Shown here piece after piece: positions 44,511-56,180 of a stretch of DNA of 64,000 bases. The number at the start of each line of letters is the position of its first letter. Within the stretch, counting starts at the first letter, position 1. The notes below the pieces were generated by a model. That model saw nothing but the letters and a program-made list of their open reading frames with translations, had not been told where the DNA came from and searched no databases. A program made the translations under genes and the position numbers. The stretch spans positions 1,798,001 through 1,862,000 of the forward strand of contig NC_049565.1 of assembly GCF_013368755.1 (NCBI RefSeq), in the 5' to 3' direction. The stretch comes from Talaromyces rugulosus (Eukaryota; Ascomycota; Eurotiomycetes; Eurotiales; Trichocomaceae).

Positions 44511-46245
44511 TTAAGCCAAGTTACGGCTCATGTCGTTGGTGATACGCTGGTAGTCGAGCATACCCTCAACGTTTCCGAAAGCACTGATGGCAAGCTCTTT
44601 GTCCCACAGCTTTTGCTGGGCAAATTCCATGACATCCTTGGCGGTGAGTTGTCCAATGGTGCGTTCGACGTCTTCGGCGCTCAAGCGGCGGCCGGTGGTG
44701 ATGATCTGGCGGCCAATGTCTTCGGCAACGGCGGTGGTGCCATCGAGAGACAAGAGGATAGAGGCCTTCAGCTGAGCCTTGGCACGCTCAACCTCGGCTT
44801 CGGTGACATTGAACGACAGACGAGACCATTCACGGAGAGTGAAGTGGATGAGGTCGTCGAGCTGAGTGAGGTTCTCGCTCACAAGGTAGATACCCCAGAG
44901 ACTACATAATATCGTTAGCAAGGCGTACGTCGAATACACGTAAACAAACAACTTACCCAGTGTCGCTGTAGCTGGTAGAAAAGCTCATGAAGCTGTTGGC
45001 AAGGTTGTTGTGGGAGACAAAGTTGCTGAGCTTGCCACCAAGGTAAGGAGAGTTGCCCATAGTGCGGTCCCAGTTGCCCTAACGAATGTTAATTGATTCC
45101 CGGTGGTTAAATTACTGGAAAAATACATACCACAATGGCTTGAGTGAGGAGACCGGTGAAGTACAGGTCATCGCTCCAGCTGACACCCTCAACGGCGAGA
45201 GCAATGTGAGCAGTTGGGATGGTATCGTCACGAATGCGAACCTCGGAACCGATGAATTCAGGCTTGCGCTTCTGCTCGGCAGCAAGGAGAGCGGAAGAGG
45301 TCGTTGGGGGAGCAGTAGGCAAGCTGCCAAAGTGTTGCTCAGCAAGCTTGACAAGAGCATCGTGCTCGATACCTCCAGCACCAACAAGAACGGTCTTCTC
45401 GGCCAAGTAGTTGGTCTTGATGTAGTTGGTGAGGTCGTCGCGCTGGATGCTCTGGATGTTCTCCTTGGGGCCGAGAATGGTGCGACCGAGGGGCTGGCCC
45501 TGGTAGGCGGTGGCGTGCAAGTGGTCAAAGACAACCTCCTCACTACATAAATTAGTATTGTTCGATACACGCGCTCGTCAAGAATACATACGTCACTTTC
45601 TCAACCTCCTCAGCTTCGCGCAGGATGACGTCTCGCTCACGCTCGATGGCAGAGGCCTCGAGCTTCGAGTTTTGCAAAATATCGGCGAGGATATCGACAG
45701 CCTTGGGCACATCGGAGTTGAAGGACTTGGCGTAGTAGACAGTGTTTTCCCTCTAGACAATACAATTAGAATAAGAGAAGAAAGAAAAAAAAACTCAATC
45801 TGTCGGGAACTCCGGATCGTCATACCGAGGTGTAGGCATTCAAGTGACCGCCCATGTTTTCAATTTCCAACTCAAGCTGGCTCTGAGTGCGCTTGTTGGT
45901 GCCCTTGAAGGCCAGGTGTTCCAAAAAGTGAGCGGTTCCATTGGTCTTGTCGGTTTCGGCACGGGATCCGGCGTCGACGTAGACGCCTACCGTGCTGGTG
46001 GCAGCGTAGGGGTTGTGTTCGGTGGCGATGGTGAGACCGTTCGACAGCTGTTTCAATTGTTAGCGTTTGGTTCAATGTCGAATGCCTGGCAGGCGCTTTT
46101 CTTGCTGACGTACAGTAGTCGACTGTGTCCTGGAGGGCACGCCGACAGGTGTAGCAAAGCCGCGCTTCACCGGCTGGATGCTCTTCAAGGCAGCGCGACT
46201 GCGCAGAGCCTGGTTGAACTGATAAGCAAGCCGTCTGGAAGCCAT
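44511..46245 (-). CDS. mitochondrial processing peptidase beta subunit
   Basis: Catalytic subunit of the matrix protease that removes presequences. In fungi it is a separate soluble subunit, or doubles as a complex III core protein. Model: complement(join(44511..44901, 44957..45078, 45131..45542, 45592..45752, 45826..46047, 46114..46245)), 479 aa. An Arg/Ala/Ser-rich presequence occupies about 40 residues ([20 protein letters not shown]). The inverted zinc motif HFLEH gives His84, Glu87 and His88. Glu164, 76 residues later, is the third ligand, as in the M16 family. All are intact, so the protein should be active. It corresponds to yeast Mas1. Confidence 0.96.
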
Positions 46246-46654
46246 GGCTGAGAGAGGCTGTGGTATAGTCTGGGGGAGGGGAGGGCAATTGGGAGGAGAG
46301 GAACGCCTGGCAAGGATGGTCGTTGAGGTTTGAGGTCGACTTGAGATCGGGAAGTCAAATTGTTCGCCAGCTCGGCCGGCCAATCACATGACCCGCTTTG
46401 CAAACCCGCGCCAGCTCGTCCCGGCCTTTCCCTACACGTAACCTCACTGCTGACATGTCGCTTTGCATTCTTTTGTCGTGTCCAGTTTATTATTCTTGTT
46501 ATTACTGGTTCCATTCCCGTTTTCTACCCTTTTCAGTACTTTTCATTCTTTTTTCTTATTTTTTTTTAATTGTCTACGGCATAGGGATTCAATTCAACGA
46601 GAAATGAAGAAAATCGCTTCGTTCGGCTAATTAAATACACCCAAAAAAAGACTC
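46246..46654. other. intergenic region
   Basis: 409 bp between the MPP-beta start and the epimerase stop, both on the minus strand. T-rich near 46540. No gene is seen. Confidence 0.45.
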
Positions 46655-47626
46655 CTATGCAAATGTGCTTGCGAATTTCTTGATGTTCTCGATAAACGGA
46701 ATGTCATCCGAGAATCCCAGCTGTCGGGCACGAGCATTGTCGAACAATGGCGACCAGCTCTGCACAATCTTGTCGATATCGGCGTCATACTTGTCCTCCA
46801 CCAACGCCCTCTTCTCGGCACCGCCGACTTTCTCCAGCGCGTCGAGCATTTCTTGAACGGTGACCAGCAATCCCGGCAGGTTGACGGATCGCGAGTCGCC
46901 AAAGGCTTCCTTGGGCACCTCGCGAGCGTGCAGCAGGTTCTTCACAATGGTATATGGGGAGCAGATCCAGACTGGGGTGTCTCGTGCGACAGGCAAGATC
47001 GCCTTTTTGCCATGGAACGGCTCTCGGATGATGTCGCTCACGAAACTGCTGGCGGCTTGTGTTGGCTTGCCCGCGCGCACCGTGACCGTTGGCAACCGCA
47101 CCGAGCGACCGTCGAGGAATCCCTTTCGGGAGTAGTCGTTCACCAAAAGCTCAATAATCAGCTTTTGCGTTCCATACGAGGACAGGGGCACTGGTGGGAG
47201 GTTGGTTTCGTCGATCACAAAGCCAGACTCTGTAGGACCGTAGACCGCGAGTGAAGATGTAAACACCACCTTAACCCCGGGGGTCGTAGCCTTCAATCGA
47301 TCGAGAATGTAGCGCGTAGCGTCGAGATTGACTTTGATTCCAAGATCGAAATTGGCCTCGGACCCGCTGGACATGATGCCATGGAGCAAAAACACGGTTT
47401 CATACGGAGCCGATTTGCTGATCAGCTCGTCCACAACCTGCGGCGAAGTCAAGTCGGCGGCGACGCTCTTGACACGCGAGGCATGCTCGGGCACAGAGAC
47501 CGGTGCTGGTGGTGCCTGGACATCGGTGAGTGTGACTGTGGTGTCTGGTGATGACGAGCGAAGTAATTCAGCAGCCAGTTCTTGACCGACGTAGCCGCCG
47601 GCTCCTGTGATGAGTATGGAAGGCAT
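46655..47626 (-). CDS. NAD-dependent epimerase/dehydrogenase (D-erythronate dehydrogenase-like)
   Basis: Extended-type SDR, single exon, 323 aa. The cofactor motif GAGGYVG is at residues 8-14, LLHGIMSSGSEANFDLGIKV follows, and the catalytic YGTQK has the Tyr-x3-Lys pair. The sequence resembles the bacterial DenD/nucleoside-diphosphate-sugar epimerase-like group. The likely role is oxidation of a sugar acid or epimerisation of an unknown substrate. The start is the ATG at 47626; upstream the frame continues but gives no better homology. Confidence 0.85.
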   Translation of the reverse strand: MPSILITGAGGYVGQELAAELLRSSSPDTTVTLTDVQAPPAPVSVPEHASRVKSVAADLTSPQVVDELISKSAPYETVFLLHGIMSSGSEANFDLGIKVNLDATRYILDRLKATTPGVKVVFTSSLAVYGPTESGFVIDETNLPPVPLSSYGTQKLIIELLVNDYSRKGFLDGRSVRLPTVTVRAGKPTQAASSFVSDIIREPFHGKKAILPVARDTPVWICSPYTIVKNLLHAREVPKEAFGDSRSVNLPGLLVTVQEMLDALEKVGGAEKRALVEDKYDADIDKIVQSWSPLFDNARARQLGFSDDIPFIENIKKFASTFA

Positions 47627-48352
47627 TATGGAAAAGATCTGGTTTAAACAAAACTTCAAAGGATTTTTTTGAAGAAACGAAGAAAAATGAAATAAAAGGA
47701 GACCGGTTTAATTAAAGAATAACACATGTTGGGGTCTCCATCGCTTTATGTACCTCTATCGCGGGGTTGCGAGCTAATACTCTAAGCCGAGTCTCCGAAG
47801 CACCAGACGCCAAGGATACCAGAAATTCTCTTACTTTTTCTATGATACTGTACATGTACTTTCAATTGGCCCTATAGGATTTCTTTGCGAGGTAAAGACC
47901 ACAACGCAAGTGGAGGGCTGCCCATCAGATCGGCCATTCCAGCATGTATACAACCCTCATGAGTGGTGGGAATATACCGGAGTGAAGGCCGAGTCATTTT
48001 CCAGCAGTTAGAGGGAAAATGCATATGAGACATGAAGTTCGTGATTTTGGTATTCTTTCGGCAATCACTTGGTAAAAGCGCTATCATTGGTGAAAGATGT
48101 ACCCCCGCGCTCGCATCTTCTCCGGTCGACTCGGAGAAAGCCCGAGTGTATGTGGCGTGACAAGCCTACTGCTCTTTCAGGAACAATGTATGAGAATCTT
48201 TCTAAAAATGTGTATTCTATAGGTCCAAGGGATAGTCATGGTAGATAAATAACAATAAAAAAAAACAATATATACAACTATCTTCTAACACAAGGACTCA
48301 AAAAACCCACAAATATACATGTGATGTCAGAAAGATTCAGCAGAATACATCA
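47627..48352. other. intergenic region
   Basis: 726 bp. No frame with recognisable product. Runs of A and T at about 47660-47700 and 48250-48270. Confidence 0.4.
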
Positions 48353-49864
48353 TTAAATATGAGCAACATCGCTGGCTCCATTAGTTGAGCTGAGTCCGTT
48401 TGGTGCAGATAGACTGTTAAAGATCTCATCAAACGAGTCCTGTGTCACCTTGGTGCAGTCGAACCCATAAATGAGTTTCTGAACGTCAGCATCAGCCCAC
48501 TTGTCAGGCACTTTGCCGTCTCCCTGCTTCAAGGCAGCAAACTGCTTGTCTCGCTCCTCCTTGTCAGCACCCTCGCCAAGATGCAGCGTCCGCCCAGAGG
48601 CTGCGGCGAGCTCAACGAGTGCTTCGGCGCGGTCCTTGCGCACTTTTTCGTATACGCGAAGAGCTTTATTGATGGATTCAGGCGAGGTATCAGGAAGACG
48701 GGCGAGAGCAGCACCAAGAACGGCTCCGTCTTCAATGGCTTGGGCAGCGCCTTGGGCCAGATGAGGCAGTGTAGGATGGCAAGCGTCACCCACCAGAGCC
48801 ACAGTATTATGGATCCAGGTGGGTAGCGGCGCGTGCACTCGAAGCTTCCACTCGCACACTTCTCCCTCCGGTACATAGTTGAGCATGCGCTGAATCATAG
48901 GGCAAAAATCCTCAAATACACCAAGCATCGCCGTCTTGGATCCCTTTGTGGTATATGTTGCGGACGGGGCAGCCGCGAAGTTTGTGTCTGGTTGAGTGGT
49001 AGATAAATTGTAGATGTTCTTATTGTCAACTGAATAGGCTATGATGTGCCGCTTTGCGCCGATCCAGCGAACGACGGTGTCGCTATCGAGAAGAGCGAGC
49101 AGCTCCGGGTCGTCCTTGATCTGGTCTCGGTGGATCATGATCCGGTAGGCAGCTTGGTGAGTATCAACGACCTGGGCGTCGATACCCAGTAGCTTGAGCA
49201 TTTCGATGCGAATGTTGCTCTTGATTCCATCGGCAGCGAGCAAGACATCTGCTTCTACCTTGTAAGGATCCGATCCGTCACGAGGCGTAGCGACGATGAC
49301 TGGGTTTGGCCCAAAGGAATCGATGGCGTCGATCTTGGTGTTGAAGTGGAAAGTGATGGCTTTTTCCTTTTGGCAGCCTTCGAACATGGAGTTGGCTAGC
49401 GAGAAACGATGGCCCACCATATGAGGATAGTCATAGGTCTTTTCGATGTAGCCCAGCTCTACATGACCGAGTTCCTCGTTCGTTGCACCTTCTGTTTTTT
49501 TTTTTCGATACCGTCAGTCAACAAGTCCATATATACGACGAATCCACGTACGTCTGATGCTAGTATCTTGAATGTTGGTGGCCTCCTTTGCAATCGGCTC
49601 CCACACGCCCAGCCGATCCAGAACTCGAGCCATATTAGGTGCGAGCTGGATACCAGCGCCAACGAATCCCAGGTCAGCGGCGTATTCGTAGACGTCAATC
49701 TTTTGGAATCCTTCCTTTGCCAAAGCCAAGGCCGATGCCAGGCCACCCATGCCTGCGCAATCTCATGCTTAGCATTATTTCATAACAGAAAAACAAAACA
49801 AAAGATTGTTTGCCTTACCGGCACCGACAATGACTATTCGGAGATTTTTGACCGCGTCGGCCAT
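48353..49864 (-). CDS. FAD-dependent monooxygenase, salicylate-hydroxylase-like
   Basis: Class A flavoprotein aromatic hydroxylase that uses NAD(P)H and O2. Model: complement(join(48353..49491, 49552..49752, 49819..49864)), 461 aa. The FAD Rossmann motif GAGMGG lies at 14-19 and spans the first intron. The conserved motif VLLAADGIKSNIR is in the middle. The second FAD motif is VALVGDACHPTLPHLAQGA. This set is typical of salicylate 1-monooxygenase-like enzymes, though 3- or 6-hydroxybenzoate and related substrates are possible. It is about 13 kb from the ring-cleavage dioxygenase, so a metabolic link is possible but no cluster is evident. Confidence 0.88.
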
Positions 49865-51082
49865 CTTTGCTATATTATTATGTAAGTGTCCGCAAACAAA
49901 TATTCCTCGCAGTCGTCCAAAGAGCAGTCACAGCTCGCTTCGATTATCCTGATGAGAATACCCGATGCGGGAGAAGTTGATAGGGTTGATAAGGAGTATT
50001 TTCAATGTTCCAAGAGGAATGTCTTAAAGGAGAAAAGGTGTTAAAACAGAAAACAAACCTCCGGCTCCTATCTGGTATATATAGACAAAAGCGTAAACCG
50101 GCTAAGCGTTCAACAAAAAAAGCCGGCTTCAATCCTCACCCGACGGCACACTCCCGTTTATCCGAAAAATCAATACAGCCCTCTATTATTATCATTACCT
50201 GCGAAAGCTTGCTTTGTGTGTCTGGCTTTTACCATAGACTATTACCTGCCAATTGAAACCGTGCGAGAGTCAGACTGGGAACCGGGGTTAAAGACTTATC
50301 CGGCCGGGTCCCCGCACTTGGCGGAGAAGAAGAGAAGAGCATGTGGACCGGGGCTGAGTTACGGTCTATGAATTTATGAATAATATTAATACGATACATA
50401 CACTGTATAGAACTGGCTGTAACTGGTTCGCAAGTCTGTACTGGCAGAGAAAAAGCTAGGCGGTTTATTTAATTTCTTCACAGACATTATATGAATGGCG
50501 ACTATATCATCGATGGATCGATGTCAATGTTGCTCATTGAACATGGAAATAGAGAAAACGCCCCATGGCATGATTATACCACGATTGATGTAATATTAAT
50601 TACATACATGACCGGCTCCTTCATAGCTAAAGTAAACCTCTATGGTTGTTGGTAGTTGGGTGTATAAGAGTTTATCCGCCCACCATCTCATCCACCATCA
50701 CTCTAATTATCTAATACATGTATCTTTTAGATCGTAGTTGTAACTAGAAACAGCCTTAGGAATATTGAATTACTGCGGGGACTAAAGTAAACTCGGCAAG
50801 TCTACATTGTTACTACCACCCGGCTTCGTCCGATGACACATTTCCATAGATAGAATAAGACTACATCCACAATAGAAAGCAACAGGATAGTTATATCCGT
50901 AAGATTGGTACTTTTTGCCCATAGACCTAGCGCTATTGCAAAACAAATGGTAGGCATTGAAAGAGAAAACGTAGTTGAACATGTGCACCCATAAAGAGAA
51001 AAAGAAACATATCATAAATTCACACTCAACGCCAAAAATGTCACAAACAAGATACTGAGAATCGCGAGGGTTTGAGAGATAA
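49865..51082. other. long intergenic region
   Basis: 1.2 kb of AT-rich sequence between the monooxygenase start and the fibrillarin stop. Only short frames without motifs. No repeat is evident by eye. Confidence 0.4.
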
Positions 51083-52484
51083 CTAGGAGCGTGTGTAGAG
51101 ACCGGCCACGATACAGTGATCACGCTCGAACGGTTCTGTGATCTGTTAGCAGGGGAGTTTATGTAGAAGTAGAGGTATATTCGGTCCATACCCAGTGTGA
51201 GTTCTGTACATGCGATGTTAGTCTTTTAAATCTTTGATAAGTTTGTAGGAGGAAGAACTTACGTTCTTTAGGCTTGATCTTCTCGGCTCTGAGACGCTCG
51301 ACCTCGTGAGCGAAGACAACCTCAGGCTTGGCTGTGCTGTCAATGCAGCTGGCCTTGATACTGATGAGAACACCACCCTCGTTCTTCAAGAAAATGTGTG
51401 CATTCAATCCAACAATACGGGCCTGATCGGGCTGGGCGACATCAGCGAAGATGACATCGACCATGGGAACGAGCAGTCTGTATCTCATCGGGTGCTAGTG
51501 ACAGGGTTAATACGGGGCATGAATGTCGATTGGGTGGGATAAAAACTTACACGAGCGTCTTCAACAATGGGAATAACGTTGGTACGTTTTCTGTGCTTTG
51601 TTAGTCATTGACCTGGGGTTCGATGAAGGAGAAGCATACGTCGCCATGCCAATCAAGTCACGACCAGAACGGTGGGAGAATTCAACGGCATAAACAGTTC
51701 CCTCAGGGCCAACCAAGTCTGCAACGTGCGAAACACTGGTACCAGAAGCTAGAATTTGTTAGCATTAACAATTGTCATGGTTTCCTCCAAAGTAACTTAC
51801 CGGCACCAAGGTAAAGAACCTTGCATCCGGGCTTAATGTAGATCTTATCCAAACCACCGAGGACACCGGCAGCAAGCTTACTCCTGCATAATCCATCGAA
51901 TTAGAAAAAAACCGTTTCGAGATTACAAATAAACTTGAAAAAAAGTAAAGACTTACCGGAAAGGGTTCCAGACACGGTACTCAGTCTTGGCAGCAGGGGC
52001 ATCGCCCTCAGCAGGAGACTCAACAGCAATGCGCTTCTCGCCGTACACCGAGTCACCAGGAGTCAAGTTCTTGGTGACAAGAAGGTCCTCCTTGGCGCCA
52101 CGAGCAACGAAGATACCGGCGTGACGGTGAGGCTCGACAACAACCTTCTGTCCACCTCGGGCTCCTCTGGCTCCACCACCGCGACCACCACGGGGAGCAC
52201 CTTCAAGATATTAGCAAAAAAAGCATCGAGAGAATTCATTGGTTTCGAATGCACACCTCTGGGACCACCACGTCCACGAGGAGGACCGCCACGACCACCA
52301 CCAAAGCCTGCAAAAAAAAGACATTAGAATACCAGAATGCAGGTTAACAAGAGGGAGTCAGGTTATAGCACATACCACCACGTCCACCACCACCACGGGG
52401 ACCACCGCGACCACCACGGCCGGCTGGGGCGCCGCCGCGTCCACCTCTGGGGGGACCTCCTCTGCCTCGTGGAACGAAAGCCAT
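51083..52484 (-). CDS. nop1: fibrillarin, box C/D snoRNP 2'-O-methyltransferase
   Basis: Nucleolar rRNA 2'-O-methyltransferase. Model: complement(join(51083..51135, 51192..51203, 51263..51494, 51551..51590, 51640..51748, 51801..51883, 51957..52200, 52257..52307, 52376..52484)), nine exons, 310 aa. The N-terminal GAR domain (about 70 residues, Gly/Arg-rich) is spread over three exons. The methyltransferase fold carries the SAM-binding segment [20 protein letters not shown] and [16 protein letters not shown]. The eighth exon is only 12 nt. Its inclusion restores [16 protein letters not shown], the conserved fibrillarin C-terminus. The many small introns are unusual for the window. Confidence 0.95.
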
Positions 52485-53175
52485 TGCGATGTTTTTTTAA
52501 GAGTGGCTGTTGCTGGGTCGACTAGACGATAAGAACGTTTAGGGAAATTTGTCGCACAGCGTAAAATCCAATGGCTCAGGGGGGCGCAATTCTCACGTAA
52601 AAATTCTAACTGTAACTCGAATATTCTGTATCTGATAACGCAGACTTCAAATCTCCTGCTGTGTGTTGGGTTCGAGCAGGTGCGTGCAGGTGCAGATTTT
52701 CTCCAGGTGAACGAAGCTTTTTTTTTTCGAACTTGCGGACCGGCAGAGACTATGCCATATACGGACTAGCGGGGAATCTGCAAAATCTGTGGACGGCGCG
52801 TCGGCGGCCGCTTATCATCACGTGCCTTATCCGATAGGGAGGTCACGGGATGTTTTGAAACCCTACGAATAGCCCTTCTCACCGCCTTTGATTTGCCTGT
52901 TTGTTTCCTTTGTTTCAACTAGAAGCATCGTCTCCAAGGATAATATCAATGTTCACATTGAAGATTTTTCTACCTATCATCGATTTAGAGGGTACGTAAG
53001 ATTCATTTACTGTTCAACACCTAGAATTGCTGAAATAGCAAGGCAAATGAATAGGTTTAGTCACAAGTATATAAATTCACCATACTCCAAAAATTAAATA
53101 CAAATTCACAAAAAATAGCCGCCATAGATTCGTCACAGGAACTCATTCCCCTCCCCTTCCATCGGAACAAAACCA
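52485..53175. other. intergenic region
   Basis: 691 bp upstream of fibrillarin and downstream of the DUF3455 gene. No gene is seen. There is a CACGTG element at about 52820. Confidence 0.4.
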
Positions 53176-54027
53176 CTAGTTGGAAACATAGAAAAAGTAT
53201 TGTGCCGAGTACTGCACTTGGAAAGCAGATGACTGGCCTTCGCAAGTGGAAGGCGCTGCACCTCCAGCAGTGTTGACTCGATAAACATGAGTATAGTTGC
53301 CGACGGTTCCCGTAATGGTGTTCAGATACAGCCAGGGGACGGCACCGTCGCCACTATTGTTCTGCCCAGGGACAGAGCCAGCTGGAGCATCCATAGAGGC
53401 ATTTTTCTTTGAAATTGCGATACCAAACTGGTCTTCAGACGTGGTGTCAAGGTTGAAGACCGCGTTGCTTGTACCTTCAAAGTAGTGATGACCCAATAGT
53501 TCGGCATTTGCCGGAGGTAATGGGGCGTCTGTATCAACCGTGGAGAGGTCGTAGTTCAGCACAACATTGGTGGCAGTCTCCAACAGGTCTGGGTAGTTGG
53601 CGGCAATACAGGATGCATCATAGAGACTTGCGAGAGCACCGATCGCGGCTGGCGTGGTGTCTTTGGTGGAGTCCGAACAGGTGTAGTTCTAATCAGGTTT
53701 ATGTGAGCATGCATTTAATCGTTAAAAAAGGTGTGTTTAAAAGGAGTATATTCATACCTGAGTTCCCCGACCAATGGCAACATACTTCAAAGCTCCCGTT
53801 GGTGCCGGGAGGCCGCTAGCTAGAGCAGGCAAGGAAACCGAGGACGGATCGCATGTTTGCGAGTTTTGCTGCCTAAAATTTCCGTTGTTGATATAGTCAC
53901 TGACTCTTGAGTAGAACTCTTCGAGCTCAGGGGTGAAATCGTAGGCGTTATTGTAAAAAGAGTTGGTAGGGGCGGCCCAGGCAGCGGAAGCGACTGCGGC
54001 AACGATATAGACACTGTGGAAATGCAT
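53176..54027 (-). CDS. secreted DUF3455-family protein
   Basis: Function unknown. The family is widespread in ascomycetes and is often annotated as malate-dehydrogenase-like without evidence. Model: complement(join(53176..53688, 53758..54027)), 260 aa. A signal peptide (MHFHSVYIVAAVASAAWA) ends near residue 18. The mature part contains LKYVAIGRGTQNYTCSDST, the characteristic opening of DUF3455. Cysteines are in NYTC, DASC and STCEG. The C-terminus is FQVQYSAQYFFYVSN. Several N-glycosylation sites (NYT, NAS, NNS) support secretion. Confidence 0.85.
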
Positions 54028-55477
54028 GGTTCACGGATTCCGATAGAGTGATTCTGTGTTGATTGTTTCTTGTTTCGTGTTGTTTGCGGATGGTATAATG
54101 GTGTAGATAATACGAATATGAAGTATAAGAGCACCAGGCCCGAATGTTGACAGATCAATAAAAACGCTATGAAGAAGAAAGAAAGAAATTGTTGTATGAG
54201 GAGGTCGGAAGAAAACTAGCAATGGTACGAGAAAAGGAACAAGTTGCATCGAGGCCAGCAGCCGACGTGCAGATTATGTATGCGACGCGATGGCCGGGCC
54301 CATCTTGGCAGCAGGCAAAGAATAGCAACCGCTAAAAAGTTAGAGGCGATCTAACGACAGTGCAGAGACAAAGATAGATCGCAGGCCGGAAGAGCTGCTG
54401 ATTGGCACAGCTAATAAAGTGGGCCCGAGAGGTTGGGCCAACCACGGGCTGCTATGGCTTGTTAGTGCCGGCTACTAATGCCGGTAACCCTCAGGAAACA
54501 CCATTGATTGGCTGTACTGAAAATAGCCTCGTCTTAGCGTCACGCGTAGCGAAACAAGGTGGGCCCGTTGGCTGGCGGCAAGGTACGAGTCTGCCCAATG
54601 GTATCAACCCGGATGACAGCTTTCTTCAGGCCGCTTTGGGTTAGCCATGGGTTACAGGTCGCTACTAGTTGCATTTATTCTAATAATAATACTCCGTAAT
54701 AATACCCTTGTACAATTGGCAAAAGGACCAGGGGCTCCCTAAGCTCCTTGATTAGCTGGCACTCTGTAGAACCTCGGATTAGGTATATCGGTATCACCAG
54801 GCAATTGAAGTACCACGGTTGCTCTGCTTCCGATGTTACATATGCTACAGAAAAGATGTATCAGCCGGACATCGCAAAATTGGTCCTCGCTAATATCGAG
54901 TCATTGACACAAGCCATAGACCTCGACTACTATGCAAATAAGCAGCTGGTCACTGCGACCTTTGGAGGCGTTTGCCCTAATCAGTAATTAGCGCCGGGGA
55001 TCTCACCTTCAGGCCTCCAGAGCCAACCGGCGGCCACTCTCCACGGCCATCTGAGGGGCGCTAGTCACGTTAGTGCGGAGGCGTCCAAAAATAGAAGCAG
55101 CCAGTACTACTACGTATTACTATCTCGACCTTCTGGGCTGCTGATACTTGACGATAGCTACAAGCCTACAATTAGCTCGCAATCTAGATGAGAGGCTAGA
55201 TTGGCTAGACATGTGTTTTCTATTCTTATGTATAGGCGTTAAGGAAGAAATAGGCTAGTCGCCGAGCGCTATCTACTGCTTACCCACTACATATAAGCTA
55301 TATCCAATGAACTTGGTAAATAATTGGCTTAAAATCTCCGTATACTCCGTATATCAACTAAAATAGCGTTTCCCTCTGTTGTTGCTCTTTATTGACAAGG
55401 TTGAATGCATATTTCGTCAGACCCAGGCAGCCAATCACGTGCCGCGCTGACAACCTCAATCCTTGTTGTCGACCGTA
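54028..55477. other. unexplained spacer with possible degraded repeats
   Basis: About 1.45 kb. Several short GTGGGCCCG/GGGCCC blocks (54296-54302, 54419-54426, 54562-54568) and TACTCCGTA motifs at 54690-54698 and 55343-55351 occur. Two short open frames (54402-54644, 54748-54987) have no recognisable product. It looks like decayed non-genic DNA, perhaps old transposon remains, but no terminal repeats or target-site duplications could be established. Confidence 0.35.
55335..55351 (+). repeat. 17-bp motif, first copy (TCTCCGTATACTCCGTA)
   Basis: Exactly matches the reverse complement of 61283-61299. Built from two ACTCCGTA-like units. Confidence 0.8.
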
Positions 55478-55622
55478 ACAGTGAAACAAACAAGCCTAAG
55501 CCCAACATGCTCAGTTGTGCCCAATTTCATGTCTCTTGACTCTATATCTTCTCTTTCTAATAATAGGTCACGCGTGGCGGAATCTAGAATAAATTCGATA
55601 AGAAATAGTATGGTATCACGTT
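55478..55622 (+). pseudogene. decayed duplicate of the SRPK 5' end
   Basis: This segment aligns with 57015-57160, the 5' leader, first exon, first intron and start of the second exon of the SRPK gene. Shared blocks include CCAACATG, TTTCTAATAATAG, GTGGCGGAATCTAGAAT and CGATAAGAAAT. In this copy the splice donor GTATGC reads TTGTGC, the second ATG reads ATA, and similarity stops right after the CACGTT block. It is therefore a fragment and not a complete second kinase gene. Confidence 0.75.
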
Positions 55623-56180
55623 TCTGGCATGGCGAATATTGATCCTCGGTTGCTGGAACCCTGTCCTATCTCCGCGGAAAACCCTTCGACATGTAACCCA
55701 AGAACTGAAATCCCTACGCTACGTGCTAGGTGTCCGTCGATAAATTCCGAGTCGAGATTGGTGGAGGTCCCGACGAAGCGAATGACGAGGGGAGCAGCCA
55801 TCAATACCCTGGAATCTCCATATCGGAATGCGAGTTGCTCATCCCAAAAACGGAAGTGCCTAGAGTAGTAGCCTGGGAAGATGGCCGACTAGAAAGGATG
55901 GAACCGGCCACAATGAAACCCGAGCCCCGTCGATCAAAGCTGTTATGAGCCTTATGACGTGGAGCCTTCTAGATACGGCACCCGTATTACGGTCCGGCGG
56001 TCTTTGGCGGTGAGCTTTAGTAGTAGTCACCTGCCCACACTATTTGGTACCGAAGACCTATTATGAAGTGGGTTATCGGAACTAAGAATAGACCAGAGGC
56101 CATACCTCGACAAAGCAGTCCGGAACTCCCTGGTTCGTGGTATGAAATGTGATCTAATGTCACCCAAAAAAAAAAAGAAC
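55623..56180. other. unexplained spacer
   Basis: Open frames on both strands at about 55629-55948 lack recognisable motifs and end in repeats of low information. No gene is supported. Confidence 0.35.

Noticed and set aside
54028..56180. Intact transposon in the spacer region
   Set aside because: GGGCCC blocks and TACTCCGTA motifs are present, but no transposase frame, long terminal repeats or target duplications could be recognised.
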